Shown: piece by piece, positions 33,125 through 41,544 of the stretch
How positions within the stretch are numbered: the stretch's first letter is position 1
Layout of the letters: every line of letters starts with the position of its first letter
Source of the DNA: JAYEJW01 sp034716535
GTDB taxonomy: Bacteria; Pseudomonadota; Gammaproteobacteria; Chromatiales; Chromatiaceae
Reading direction: 5' to 3'
Assembly (NCBI GenBank): GCA_034716535.1
Contig: JAYEJW010000056.1
Span: 1 to 43,122, forward strand
DNA: 43,122 nt
The notes under the pieces: generated by a model
What the model was told of the DNA's origin: nothing
The model's database searches: none
The model's input: only the letters and a program-made list of their open reading frames with translations
Translations under genes and position numbers: made by a program

Positions 33125-34295
33125 GTGTGCATCGCTCCACACTGGCATCTGATTGCACAACGCAAGAGCTCAGCATTGCGGAAGGGGGAAACACGACCCC
33201 TCGACGACGAGCGATCGCCGGAACACCGCGCGTCGCAAGCTCATGGTAGAGGAATCGATAGGACTCGATTACCTCGCTCTTGCCGAAGCGCGCCTTGAGT
33301 GTTGTTTGGCCACCTTCGACCAACTGAGACGGTGCTGAGGCATCCTCCTCTAAGAGGGACAGCAGTGACCCGGCAATGGCTTTCAGACGCTGCACGGGAA
33401 CGACAAGCCCGTTTTGGCCGTGCTCGATGAGCTCACGGGCGGCGTGGGTATGGGTACAAACGACCGGGACCCCGTAACTCCACGCCTCCAAGATGACGTT
33501 GCCGAACGGCTCGTGCCTCGACGGACAGACGAAGACATCCGCCATGGAATAATAGGGACCGAGATCCGCCTGCCATCCGGGCCATCTGGTACGTTGCTGC
33601 ACGCCCAACTGACAGGCCAGGGCACGAAGCTTCAGGAAGTCCTCACCGCCGCCGAGAATCAACAGAAACAGGGGGCGTCCGCGAACGGACCGGGGAAGCC
33701 CCGCGAAGGCGAACAAGAGATCCTGGAACCCCTTTTTCTCAACCATGCGACCGGCGGCCATCACCACCAGCGCATCCTCCGGAATTCCGATCTGCCGCCG
33801 CAGCCGGAGGGTCTCGTCCGGCGTTGCCGTCTTGGCCGGCTCCACAAAATTCGGGATATGCCTAATCCGGTGGGAAGGAAAGCCATGGCGCCGAAGATGG
33901 TCACAGATGGCCGGCGTATTACCGACCCAGTAGTGGGCGTGACGATAGCGCTTAGGGCCATAGAAGCCGCCAAGACGGGCCAGATGAACCGGCCCCTTTC
34001 GATCCGAGAGACGTGTCAGCCAGGTAGCCCTGCCCATGTAGGTTTGAACAGCGGACGGCTTGAGATCGGCGACGATCGAGGAGATCCGCCACCGGGAGTA
34101 GTAATCCACCATATTGCGCATGGGCAGATGCAGACATCGGACGCCGGGGTGGATTCGTTCCGCGATGCCGCTGCGAGCGCGCGCCAGAACCGCCACTTCC
34201 GTCCCCTGCTCGTGCAGTCCATTCACCAGCTTGGAGAAGAAGAGCTCGGCTCCACCAAGACTTGGACTACCTACGACCTGCAGTACTTGCGTCAT
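33108..34295 (-). CDS. GT4-type glycosyltransferase
   Basis: 395 residues with the GT-B fold. N-terminal VVGSPSLGGAELFFSKLVNGL is the donor/acceptor-side glycine loop, and the C-terminal domain has AAGRMVEKKGFQDLL and the EX7E motif in EPFGNVILE (GT4 family). It adds a sugar to a lipid- or polymer-linked acceptor; the acceptor is unknown. The last 30 residues are not conserved in the family and overlap small protein B. GGAG precedes the ATG at 34295. It leads operon d behind a near-consensus sigma54 promoter, unusual for a glycosyltransferase among metal genes. Confidence 0.88.
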   Translation of the reverse strand: MTQVLQVVGSPSLGGAELFFSKLVNGLHEQGTEVAVLARARSGIAERIHPGVRCLHLPMRNMVDYYSRWRISSIVADLKPSAVQTYMGRATWLTRLSDRKGPVHLARLGGFYGPKRYRHAHYWVGNTPAICDHLRRHGFPSHRIRHIPNFVEPAKTATPDETLRLRRQIGIPEDALVVMAAGRMVEKKGFQDLLFAFAGLPRSVRGRPLFLLILGGGEDFLKLRALACQLGVQQRTRWPGWQADLGPYYSMADVFVCPSRHEPFGNVILEAWSYGVPVVCTHTHAARELIEHGQNGLVVPVQRLKAIAGSLLSLLEEDASAPSQLVEGGQTTLKARFGKSEVIESYRFLYHELATRGVPAIARRRGVVFPPSAMLSSCVVQSDASVERCTHDARP

Positions 34296-34352
34296 TGAGA
34301 ATCTCCATAAACAACAGGATAGAGCGCTGTCGTGAACGCTCGCCAGGGATAC

Positions 34353-34368
34353 TGCAGGCGCCGTGCCA
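34353..34368 (-). promoter_or_regulatory. Sigma54 promoter for the glycosyltransferase operon
   Basis: On the minus strand TGGCACGGCGCCTGCA: perfect -24 TGGCACG, CTGCA at -12, correct spacing. The -24 GG lies 105-106 nt from the centre of the dyad pair. Predicted leader of about 46 nt. Confidence 0.85.
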
Positions 34369-34454
34369 GACTTCACTGGCTGTTTTTTTATTTATTATTC
34401 AATGGGATGAACAAACTCGTTCCGTTTGCGACAAAGCAAGGAGGGATAGGCCAT

Positions 34455-34489
34455 TTAACGAATCGAGGAAATATTCCATGTTTCGTCGA
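34455..34489. promoter_or_regulatory. Tandem enhancer dyads, site d
   Basis: TTAACGAATCGAGGA (34455-34469, left half good) and TCCATGTTTCGTCGA (34475-34489, right half partly good), linker AATAT. Weaker than sites a and b, but the 20-nt period and promoter distance are the same. Confidence 0.6.
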
Positions 34490-34719
34490 ATCGCTTTGAT
34501 GTGGGCCGCGGGAGCCTCGCCGAGGTATTTCCCTTGACCGACCTGCGGAGTACGTCCGGCTCAGACTTCGCTGAGCCCGTCGAGTTGCAATGCGCAGCGA
34601 ATCGAAAGGCGCGGCAGACAGGGTTACGCGCGCATAGACCCCGACTGTCCGGATTTTGCAGGTGTGGGCTTAGAGTGGTCGCCGAGGCCCGCCTTTGGCA
34701 GGGAGGGGGCGGAAAAGGA

Positions 34720-36105
34720 TCAGGAAGCCACGAATGGCAAGCGCAAGGTCAACCGATTGCCGGTTTTCGCGTCACTGTTCAGCTCCACGGTGCCCCCGTG
34801 CTCCTCAACCACACGCTTGACCAGCCCGAGACCGAGACCGGTGCCCTTCGGCTTGGTGGAAAAGAAGGGGTCGAATGCCCGTCGCAAAGATTCCGGGCTT
34901 AGGGCGTCGCCGCCATTGGTCATTTCGAGGACGAGATCCTCCCCTTCCCGCCCCAGCGAAATCCCGATCACGCCGCCCGGCGGGCTGGCCTCGATGGCGT
35001 TCTTGAGCAGGTTCAGGAGCACCTGGTGCATCTGCGCCTCGTCCAATCGGGTGGCGGTACCATCGTCGCAGACCTTTCGCTCAAGCCGGATGCCCTTCTC
35101 TCTCATGATGGGCTCCTGCTGCTTCAATACTTGGCTCAGCAGTGCGTCCATCACCACCGGATTTGCGGACAGCTTCACTGGTCGGACATAATCGAGGGTT
35201 TCGGACAACAGGGCGTCCAGGCGGTCCACCTCGCCCAACACCAGATCGACGCGACGGCGCTCCCTGTTCTCAAGATTTCCTGAGCCCTTCAGGCCGGACA
35301 GGGCGAGCTTGATGGACGCCAAAGGGTTGCGCATCTCGTGGGTGAGCACCGACGCGGTTTGACCGATCGTTGCAAGCCTGGCCTTGTGCAGCATCTCCTC
35401 GTGTGCCGCCTCCAGCTCCCGGGTCCTCGCCAAAACCTGGGATTCCAACCGCCGCTCGTAGGCCCTGCCGATGCTGCGCATGGCGTAATAACCCAGAAGG
35501 GTTATGAGCACATAGGTCGAAAGCATGACCGCGTCCAGGTGCCAGTGCAGATCGCCCATGAAATCGGTCAAGGTCTTCTGATCCCTTCCGACGCCGAGAA
35601 GCCACCGGTCCGTTTCGGTGACAGGCATCGCCTGGAGCCAGATCAGCATCGGATGACGGTCCTCCCCCATGGCCTGCGCCGCACCGGTCTGCATCGAAAA
35701 AGGTTCCCGGGAACCGCCGAGACGGACCGCGTGCGCCAGCCAGCTTTGCTCAGTGGGCAGCTCCGAGGAGAGCGTCATATCGCTGTCGGCAACCACCGTC
35801 CGGCGCTGGCGGTCGACGACGAAGATTCGGTAGCCGAAAGCGTTATAGTCTTCGATGGCACGCGACAGGGCGTTTGTCAGATTGCCTCCCCCGGCCTCGA
35901 AGCTCGGCCTGAGTCGTGGTACAAGGGCGGAGGCCACCTCCTGGCTGTGCTCGATGCCGTGGGCGGTCAAGCGCTCCTCGAGGTAGTCGACAACGTGGCC
36001 GGTCCCGGAGAGGCCGACGCCCGCGACGATCAAGCCCATGAGGACGAAGCTGAGCCAGGATACCGTCGAGGGTTTCCACTCCAGATTTCTGAGCAAGGAA
36101 GTCAT
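34720..36105 (-). CDS. Sensor histidine kinase (NtrB/ZraS-like)
   Basis: 461 residues. TM1 about 16-37, a periplasmic sensor region of about 160 residues, TM2 about 205-224, a coiled linker (RRLESQVLARTRELEAAHEEML). Then the H-box THEMRNPLASIKLALSG, N-box LLNLLKNAIEASPPGG, G-region TNGGDALS, F box FDPFFSTKPKGTGLGLGL. This domain type pairs with NtrC-class regulators. No Met/His cluster is visible in the sensor. GGAG 9 nt before the ATG at 36105. Divergent from the sigma54 regulator gene, so they are probably partners. Confidence 0.9.
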   Translation of the reverse strand: MTSLLRNLEWKPSTVSWLSFVLMGLIVAGVGLSGTGHVVDYLEERLTAHGIEHSQEVASALVPRLRPSFEAGGGNLTNALSRAIEDYNAFGYRIFVVDRQRRTVVADSDMTLSSELPTEQSWLAHAVRLGGSREPFSMQTGAAQAMGEDRHPMLIWLQAMPVTETDRWLLGVGRDQKTLTDFMGDLHWHLDAVMLSTYVLITLLGYYAMRSIGRAYERRLESQVLARTRELEAAHEEMLHKARLATIGQTASVLTHEMRNPLASIKLALSGLKGSGNLENRERRRVDLVLGEVDRLDALLSETLDYVRPVKLSANPVVMDALLSQVLKQQEPIMREKGIRLERKVCDDGTATRLDEAQMHQVLLNLLKNAIEASPPGGVIGISLGREGEDLVLEMTNGGDALSPESLRRAFDPFFSTKPKGTGLGLGLVKRVVEEHGGTVELNSDAKTGNRLTLRLPFVAS

Positions 36106-36445
36106 AGCATCGCTCCGGTTCGAAGAGGCTGATCTCGGGAACACCCCTGGGATCCTGTTGGTCCACACAGTGGGACAAGGCGTTAATATCGCGGCTCACA
36201 CACCAACCCGTCACCTCTGCGATCCTCCAGGGGAGTGCGTCGTAAGAGCCCTTCCATGGGCTTGTGCGACTCGGGATCGGAAAAATGCGATCTCCCGATT
36301 CCTTCATTTTCTACGGCTTGCTACCGTCGAAAATGGCGGTGCGTCCCTGCACGGCAGAGGCTGTCGCCTCTTGCGACAACCTCCACAGAGCAGACGGAAC
36401 ACAGTGCGCCTTTGGCGCCGATTTACTGGGGAAAGGTCCTGGAAA
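36106..36445. other. Divergent intergenic region, 340 nt
   Basis: No gene seen between the kinase and regulator genes. It holds repeat copy 2 (36266-36343), including a near-perfect hairpin of CATTTTC-ACGG arms. No dyad pair of the regulon type and no correctly spaced -24/-12 promoter is visible, so the kinase and regulator are not obviously members of the regulon they would control. Confidence 0.55.
36266..36343. repeat. Dispersed intergenic repeat, copy 2
   Basis: Matches 10594-10666 in the blocks TCGGAAAAA, GCGATCTC, GATTC, CATTTTC and a C-rich end. Within it, CATTTTCTACGG and CCGTCGAAAATG (36305-36335) form a hairpin with one mismatch. Role unknown. Confidence 0.5.
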
Positions 36446-37816
36446 ATGGCGAAGATTCTTATTATCGAAGACGACGAAGTATTTGGCGAGCTGCTGGTCA
36501 TGCACCTGGAGGACCGCGGCCATGAGCCGCAAATCGCCCGCAGCCTGGAGCATGGCAGGCAATGGTTGGCCGACAACGCCCCTGACGCCATCCTGCTGGA
36601 CCAGCAGTTGCCGGATGGCCTCGGGCTGGATTTGTTGAAGGAAATCGCCACCCAGCCACCCTCCCCGCCGGTAATCATGATCACCGGGGTCAGCGACAAC
36701 GCCCTGGCAATCGAGGCCATGCGTCGGGGGGCCTACGACTTCATCCGCAAGCCCATGAACGAGGTGGAGTTGGAGATCACCCTGACCAATGCCCTGCACA
36801 ACCACCGCCTGTCGCGCCAAGTTTCCGCGATCACCGACACGGACGACTACAGGATAGATGTGGGCCAGATCGTCGGCAACAGCCCGGCCATCCTGGGTAT
36901 CTGCAAGACCATCGGCAAGGTGTCAGACAGCAGCGCACCCGTTCTGATCACCGGCGAAAGCGGCACCGGAAAGGAGGTCGTGGCACGCGCCATCCACCAC
37001 CATTCCGGAAAAATGGGCCTCTTTCTCCCCATAAACTGCTCCGCACTTGCTGAAAACCTGCTGGAGAGCGAGTTGTTCGGCCACGAGAAGGGGAGCTTCA
37101 CCGGTGCCGTGACGCGCAAGGAAGGGAAGTTCGAGCTGGCTGAGGACGGAACCCTTTTCCTCGATGAGTTGGGTGATATGCCAGCCTCGTTACAGGCAAA
37201 GCTCCTTCGCGTGCTTCAGGAAGGCACCTTCGATCGCGTCGGCGGGACCCAGACGTTGCACTCCAACGCCCGCATCGTCGCCGCCACCAACCGCGATCTC
37301 AAGACGATGATCCGCCAGGGACAGTTTCGCGAAGACCTTTACTACAGGCTAAACGTGGTTCATATCCATTTGCCGGCCCTGCGCGAGCGTGCACAGGATC
37401 TGCCGCTGCTCACGGAGCATTTGTCGAAAAAGATCAACGCAAACCAACACACGTCGGTCAGGCACATCGCCGAAAGCGCTTGGCGGCGGATCAAAGACTA
37501 CCCTTGGCCGGGAAACATCCGAGAGTTGGAGAACATACTAACCCGCGCGGCTGTTCTGGCCCCGACGGACACCATAACCGAAGAGCTATTGGCGCTTCCC
37601 GATGCCTCCGAAGAGGGGCAGGAATCAGACGAATCTAAGACCCGACCCGGCTCACCGCGGCTGATCAGCCTGGACGAGCTCGAGCGGGAGCACGTCGACG
37701 CCATTCTCGACTACGTGCGTTGGCACAAGGGGAAGGCGTGCGAGATCCTCGGCATATCCCGGCCGGCGCTGGACCGGAAGATCGAAAAGAACAGGCTGGC
37801 CAAAGACCTTGAGTAA
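36446..37816 (+). CDS. Sigma54-dependent NtrC/ZraR-class response regulator
   Basis: 456 residues. Receiver domain with IIEDDEVF, phospho-acceptor Asp52 in LLDQQLPDG and switch lysine in IRKPMNE. AAA+ domain with Walker A GESGTGKE, GHEKGSFTGA (the sigma54-contact loop, GAFTGA type with S for A), Walker B LFLDELG, and FREDLYYRLNV. C-terminal Fis-type helix-turn-helix (KGKACEILGISRPALDRKI). The only sigma54 activator in the window, so it is the best candidate to bind the TYAACGNNNCGTTRA pairs. ATG start at 36446. Convergent with the ArsR-rhodanese gene. Confidence 0.92.
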   Translation: MAKILIIEDDEVFGELLVMHLEDRGHEPQIARSLEHGRQWLADNAPDAILLDQQLPDGLGLDLLKEIATQPPSPPVIMITGVSDNALAIEAMRRGAYDFIRKPMNEVELEITLTNALHNHRLSRQVSAITDTDDYRIDVGQIVGNSPAILGICKTIGKVSDSSAPVLITGESGTGKEVVARAIHHHSGKMGLFLPINCSALAENLLESELFGHEKGSFTGAVTRKEGKFELAEDGTLFLDELGDMPASLQAKLLRVLQEGTFDRVGGTQTLHSNARIVAATNRDLKTMIRQGQFREDLYYRLNVVHIHLPALRERAQDLPLLTEHLSKKINANQHTSVRHIAESAWRRIKDYPWPGNIRELENILTRAAVLAPTDTITEELLALPDASEEGQESDESKTRPGSPRLISLDELEREHVDAILDYVRWHKGKACEILGISRPALDRKIEKNRLAKDLE

Positions 37817-37834
37817 CAAAGACGCCCCGTTTGC

Positions 37835-38494
37835 CTAATCTTCGACGGGCAGCCCCGCCTGCTTCCATTCCGGAAACCCGTTTTCCAACCGGTGCGCCTC
37901 GAGGCCGCGCCGTCTCAGTCGGGCGACCGCGTCGAACGCCAACACGCAGTATGCGCCCCGGCAGTAGGCAACGACCTCACGTCCTTGCGGCAACGCGCCC
38001 AGGTTCTGCTCGAGCTGCATCAGCGGAACATTGACCGCCCCAGGGATGTGGCCGGCAGCGTACTCCTCCGGCGGACGCACATCGAGGACCGTCACCAGCC
38101 CATCGCGCACCCTCTGCAGAAGTACCTGGGCCGGCACCGGCTCGAGGCTGTCCTTGACCGAGAGGTACGTGTCGACAAGCCGGTCGACCTCCGCCACATG
38201 CCGCTCCGCCACCCGGCGCAACATGTTGTAGAGCTCGACGACATCATCGCCGCTGAGCCGATAATAGACGCTGACACCCTCCTTGCGCGTAGCGACGAGC
38301 CCGGACTGTCGCAATTGTTGCAGGTGTTGCGAGGTATTGGCGACCGTGAGTCCGGAGGCCCTCGCCAGAGCGTCCACGCTGCGCTCCCCCTGGGCGAGAT
38401 ACTCCAGGAGCTCCAACCGGTAACCGTTGGCCAGGGCCTTGGCCACCCGGGCGAACTGGTTGAACAGGTCGTGCTTGAAGTTGTTGCTTGACAC
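37835..38494 (-). CDS. ArsR-family regulator with C-terminal rhodanese domain (second copy)
   Basis: 219 residues from a GTG start with AGGAG five nt before it. ArsR half: LANGYRLELLEYLAQGERSV and TVANTSQHLQQLRQSGLV. Rhodanese half: VLDVRPPEEYAAGHI and the loop AYCRGAYCVL. It is similar throughout to the copy at 6455, with the same domain order and a cysteine-free ArsR half. It is divergent from the desaturase and VTT-rhodanese genes, with a perfect palindrome at 38513-38538 between them, and so probably regulates them and itself. Persulfide sensing is inferred. Confidence 0.88.
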   Translation of the reverse strand: MSSNNFKHDLFNQFARVAKALANGYRLELLEYLAQGERSVDALARASGLTVANTSQHLQQLRQSGLVATRKEGVSVYYRLSGDDVVELYNMLRRVAERHVAEVDRLVDTYLSVKDSLEPVPAQVLLQRVRDGLVTVLDVRPPEEYAAGHIPGAVNVPLMQLEQNLGALPQGREVVAYCRGAYCVLAFDAVARLRRRGLEAHRLENGFPEWKQAGLPVED

Positions 38495-38512
38495 CGGAGC
38501 TCCTATATCCGC

Positions 38513-38538
38513 ATTATTCAAGTACTCTATTGAATAAT
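38513..38538. promoter_or_regulatory. Palindromic operator between ArsR-rhodanese copy 2 and desaturase
   Basis: Perfect 9-bp arms ATTATTCAA and TTGAATAAT with an 8-nt spacer, shared by the two divergent genes. It matches the CATTCAAC/GTTGAATG arms at 6413-6434 in the TTCAA/TTGAA core, which supports one binding specificity for both regulators. Confidence 0.7.
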
Positions 38539-38603
38539 AGATGAAAGCGTTTCCAGTATACCTAAGGTCTGGCGAAGCACCACCGGCGCTGGAGGAAAGC
38601 ACC

Positions 38604-39485
38604 TTGGACATCGACACCTGGATCATGAGCCACGAGCCTTCCGTCCGCCTCGGTTTCTTTTTCGGGGTCTTCGGTCTCGTTGCCCTGTGGGAGGTTCTGG
38701 CACCGCGTCGACGGCTCAGCGTCCCGAAGGCGACTCGGTGGGGCCATAACATCGGGCTGGTTTTCCTGAACACCTTGCTCCTGCGCCTGCTGTTCCCCGC
38801 TGCAGCCGTAGGTATGGCGGCCTTCGCCGTCGAGCGGGGCTGGGGAATCTTCAACTACGTGGAAGTACCCTTCTGGGTCGCTGTTGTCGGATCCGTCGTC
38901 GCGATGGACTTCGTCATCTATCTCCAGCACGTCATGGTGCACGCGGTGCCGGCCCTGTGGCGTCTGCACCGGGTCCACCACGCAGACCTCGACTACGACG
39001 TGACCACGGGCGCCCGCTTCCACCCGCTGGAGATCATCCTGTCCATGCTAATCAAGTTCGCCACCATTGCGGTACTCGGACCGCCGGTCGTGGCGGTTGT
39101 GATCTTCGAGGTGGTCCTCAACGCCACCGCCATGTTCAACCACGGCAACGTTCGCCTGCCCGCATCGCTGGACCGCTGGCTGCGGCTCATCGTCGTGACG
39201 CCCGACATGCACCGCGTTCACCACTCGGTGGAGGATGACGAGGCCAACTCGAACTTCGGATTCAGCCTGCCCTGGTGGGACCGGCTGTTCGGAACTTACC
39301 GGAATCAGCCCCGCGGGGGACACGAAGGCATGAGCATCGGCATCCACGTTTACCGTGACCCGAAACAGGTCGACCGGCTGCCGGGCATGCTCGCCCTGCC
39401 CTTCGTCGGCCGAGTGACCGGCTACGCCATCAACCGCCGCGAGTGGTCGCAGCCAAGGGATCGGGAGGCGGGCGATGGGCAATAG
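38604..39485 (+). CDS. Sterol desaturase / fatty-acid hydroxylase family membrane protein
   Basis: 293 residues. About five membrane helices and the di-iron histidine motifs: HVMVH, HRVHHADLDYDVTTGARFHP, and MHRVHHSVEDDEANSNFGFSLPWWDRLFGT. The family hydroxylates or desaturates lipids; the substrate is unknown. The TTG at 38604 is chosen because GGAGG lies 8 nt before it and the relic at 6054 starts with TTG at nearly the same place in the alignment. The ATG at 38541 abuts the operator and is unlikely. It overlaps the next gene by 11 nt. The C-terminal part has a metal-ligand pattern typical for the family. Confidence 0.87.
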   Translation: MDIDTWIMSHEPSVRLGFFFGVFGLVALWEVLAPRRRLSVPKATRWGHNIGLVFLNTLLLRLLFPAAAVGMAAFAVERGWGIFNYVEVPFWVAVVGSVVAMDFVIYLQHVMVHAVPALWRLHRVHHADLDYDVTTGARFHPLEIILSMLIKFATIAVLGPPVVAVVIFEVVLNATAMFNHGNVRLPASLDRWLRLIVVTPDMHRVHHSVEDDEANSNFGFSLPWWDRLFGTYRNQPRGGHEGMSIGIHVYRDPKQVDRLPGMLALPFVGRVTGYAINRREWSQPRDREAGDGQ

Positions 39486-40458
39486 GATCTTCCGCGCCGC
39501 CCTGCTCCTGGTTCTGATTGCCGGAATCGCACTGGCGCTGCTCTACCGCGACCGTTTCGACGCCGCTGCCCTGGAGGGCTGGATTGATGATGCCGGAGCA
39601 GCGGGACCTCTGCTGTTCATGCTCCTTTACTCCCTGGCTGCGGTGCTGTTCCTGCCCGGCTCGGTGGTCACGCTTGCCGGCGGCGCGCTTTTCGGACCCG
39701 TGTGGGGCACCCTCTACAACCTGACAGGCGCTACCCTGGGGGCCGCTTTCGCCTTTCTGCTGGCCCGCTACCTCGCATCCGACTGGGTCGAGAACAAGGT
39801 GGGCGGCCGTCTCGCGCAACTCAAAAAAGGCGTGGAGAGCGAGGGCTGGCGTTTCATCGCCTTCGTCCGGCTCGTACCTCTGTTCCCCTTCAACCTCCTC
39901 AACTACGCGTTGGGGCTCACCCGCATTCGTTTCTCCCACTACCTGCTCGCCACCTATCTGTTCATGCTGCCGGGCGCCATCGCCTACACCTATCTGGGCT
40001 ACGCCGGACGGGAGGCGGTGGCGGGCAGCGAAGGCCTTATCCAGAAGGGCCTGCTCGCTCTGGCCCTGTTGGCATCCGTGGCTTTCCTACCCCGGCTCGT
40101 CGGCCGGCTGCGGCGCGGGCCAACGCTAAGCGTCGAAGCACTGAAGACACGCCGAGAACAGCAGGAAGATCTGCTCATCTTGGATGTTCGCACCGCGGAG
40201 GACTACGTGGGCGAGCAGGGACACATCCCAGGGTCCCGAAACATCCCGCTCGAGGAGCTGAAGGACCGAATCGAGGAACTGGCGCCCCATCTGGAGCGGC
40301 CCGTTGCGCTCGTCTGCCGCACAGATAGGCGCTCGTTCGAGGCCGCGCGCCAGCTGTCGCAGGCCGGTTTCGCCGACGTGCACGTGGTGCGCGGGGGCAT
40401 GACCGCTTGGCTGAAAAATGGATGGCCCGTGGAAGAGGCCCATCCGAAACCGGAGTAA
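39475..40458 (+). CDS. VTT (TVP38-like) membrane domain fused to rhodanese
   Basis: 327 residues. Residues 1-210 form a VTT/DedA-like membrane domain (FLPGSVVTLAGGALFGPVWGT, FVRLVPLFPFNLLNYALGLTRIRF, and FMLPGAIAYTYLGYAG). Residues 215-327 form a rhodanese with LILDVRTAEDYVGEQGHIPGSRNIPL and the active cysteine loop VCRTDRRSFEA. It overlaps the desaturase gene (ATG within its last codons), so the two are co-translated. I infer coupling of sulfane sulfur chemistry to the membrane. The last 30 residues are what survives in the relic at 6054. Confidence 0.87.
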   Translation: MGNRIFRAALLLVLIAGIALALLYRDRFDAAALEGWIDDAGAAGPLLFMLLYSLAAVLFLPGSVVTLAGGALFGPVWGTLYNLTGATLGAAFAFLLARYLASDWVENKVGGRLAQLKKGVESEGWRFIAFVRLVPLFPFNLLNYALGLTRIRFSHYLLATYLFMLPGAIAYTYLGYAGREAVAGSEGLIQKGLLALALLASVAFLPRLVGRLRRGPTLSVEALKTRREQQEDLLILDVRTAEDYVGEQGHIPGSRNIPLEELKDRIEELAPHLERPVALVCRTDRRSFEAARQLSQAGFADVHVVRGGMTAWLKNGWPVEEAHPKPE

Positions 40459-40690
40459 GGTGCAGAACCGGGTGTCTTCGACACCCCGGCACAGTTCCTC
40501 ACCTGCCGGCGTCAGGGACGTCGGCAAGTCACCGAAAAAAGTCGTTCCACCAAGGCGGGCTGGCGAACAGACATCTCAGGCGATTGAATTTCCTATCCTT
40601 TATCCGCTGGCGGCAAGTTGACTTCGCAGTGTGCCGGGTATACCGTCAACTCGCTACGCAGCAAATCCGGCGAGAACAAAGAGGATTCCC

Positions 40691-41446
40691 ATGCAGTGGC
40701 TCATCCCAGTGGCAACGGCCGTGTGGGCGTTTTGGACTTGGGCGCACGACCATGAGCGGGAACGCCAGAGGGAGCGATCGAGGATGGCGGCGCTGTACGT
40801 CAGCCCCTTCCTCTCGGCGTGCGAGGAGCTCCAAAGCCGCATCTACAAGATCCTGGAGCTCGATGGGCTCGGCTCGCTCCGAAGACGTTACCCAGACGGT
40901 GCTTACGCGGAGGAGACCCTCTACCTCATCGTCCGATTTTTCGGATGGTCGGCGGCCGTTAACCGTTACGGTCCCTACACCCAGGACCCCGAAGTAATCA
41001 GGCTCGTGACGGCGAGTCGCCGGGCCTTTTCCACCTCCAACTCGAAACGTCCGGTGGGCCCGTTCAACTTCTTCATCCCCGAACAGAAAGCGCTCGGTAA
41101 GATCGTGATGCACAGTCTCGAGGGGGAGTTCGGCCGCGAGCTAGACACAATCTCCTTCTACGAGTTCAAGGAGCTTCTGGGGTCGCCCCCCATGTCGGAT
41201 AGCGAGTCCGTGAAGCAGAGCCTCAACGCGCTGCGCTCCGCGGATGCTGTCCACGACATCGTGGGAAATGAACGACTGGCGGACGCCCAGAGCCACCTTG
41301 TGGACCTGCTGAGCTACCTAGAAGAGCGGGAGGGCTACAGCCTGTTCCAGGGTGAGCGGAGGAAGTGCACGTCGAGTGAGCAAGGTAGCCCTCTAGTCGA
41401 CCTGAGATCGCGTCCACAGGAACGGCACCAGAGTATCGAGGCCTGA
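40691..41446 (+). CDS. Membrane-anchored protein of unknown function
   Basis: 251 residues: an N-terminal anchor helix (MQWLIPVATAVWAFWTWA), a basic coiled segment (HDHERERQRERSRM), and a helical cytoplasmic domain with aromatic motifs (YVSPFLSACEELQSRIYKILE, LYLIVRFFGWSAAVNRYGPY). A variable tail ends the protein. No known family is recognised. It has a GAGGATTC ribosome site. Lies 232 nt after the VTT-rhodanese gene. The gene may belong to the neighbouring sulfur/lipid operon or stand alone. Confidence 0.7.
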   Translation: MQWLIPVATAVWAFWTWAHDHERERQRERSRMAALYVSPFLSACEELQSRIYKILELDGLGSLRRRYPDGAYAEETLYLIVRFFGWSAAVNRYGPYTQDPEVIRLVTASRRAFSTSNSKRPVGPFNFFIPEQKALGKIVMHSLEGEFGRELDTISFYEFKELLGSPPMSDSESVKQSLNALRSADAVHDIVGNERLADAQSHLVDLLSYLEEREGYSLFQGERRKCTSSEQGSPLVDLRSRPQERHQSIEA

Positions 41447-41544
41447 GGCGATCCGCCGTCGTCGGATACAGGGCCCTCCTCAAGCCCGGCCTTCGGCGAT
41501 GCGTGATCAATTTTTTGCGTGCCGATACCTTCGAGCGTCAGGAC

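Larger units (their letters stand above)
34296..34719. other. Intergenic region, 424 nt, with sigma54 control elements
   Basis: No gene seen. Contains the sigma54 promoter (34353-34368), an A/T-rich patch (34381-34402) that could be bent by IHF, and the dyad pair at 34455-34489. The part from 34490 to the end of the kinase gene at 34720 shows nothing recognisable. Confidence 0.65.

Noticed and set aside
34365..34389. Terminator-like hairpin GCCAG/CTGGC followed by seven T on the plus strand
   Set aside because: No plus-strand gene ends upstream and the stem overlaps the -24 box of the minus-strand sigma54 promoter. The T run is better read as the A/T-rich DNA between enhancer and promoter.
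36330..36350. Possible sigma54 promoter before the response regulator gene (TGGCGGTGCGTCCCTGC)
   Set aside because: GG to GC spacing is two bases too long, and no dyad pair is at the conserved distance.
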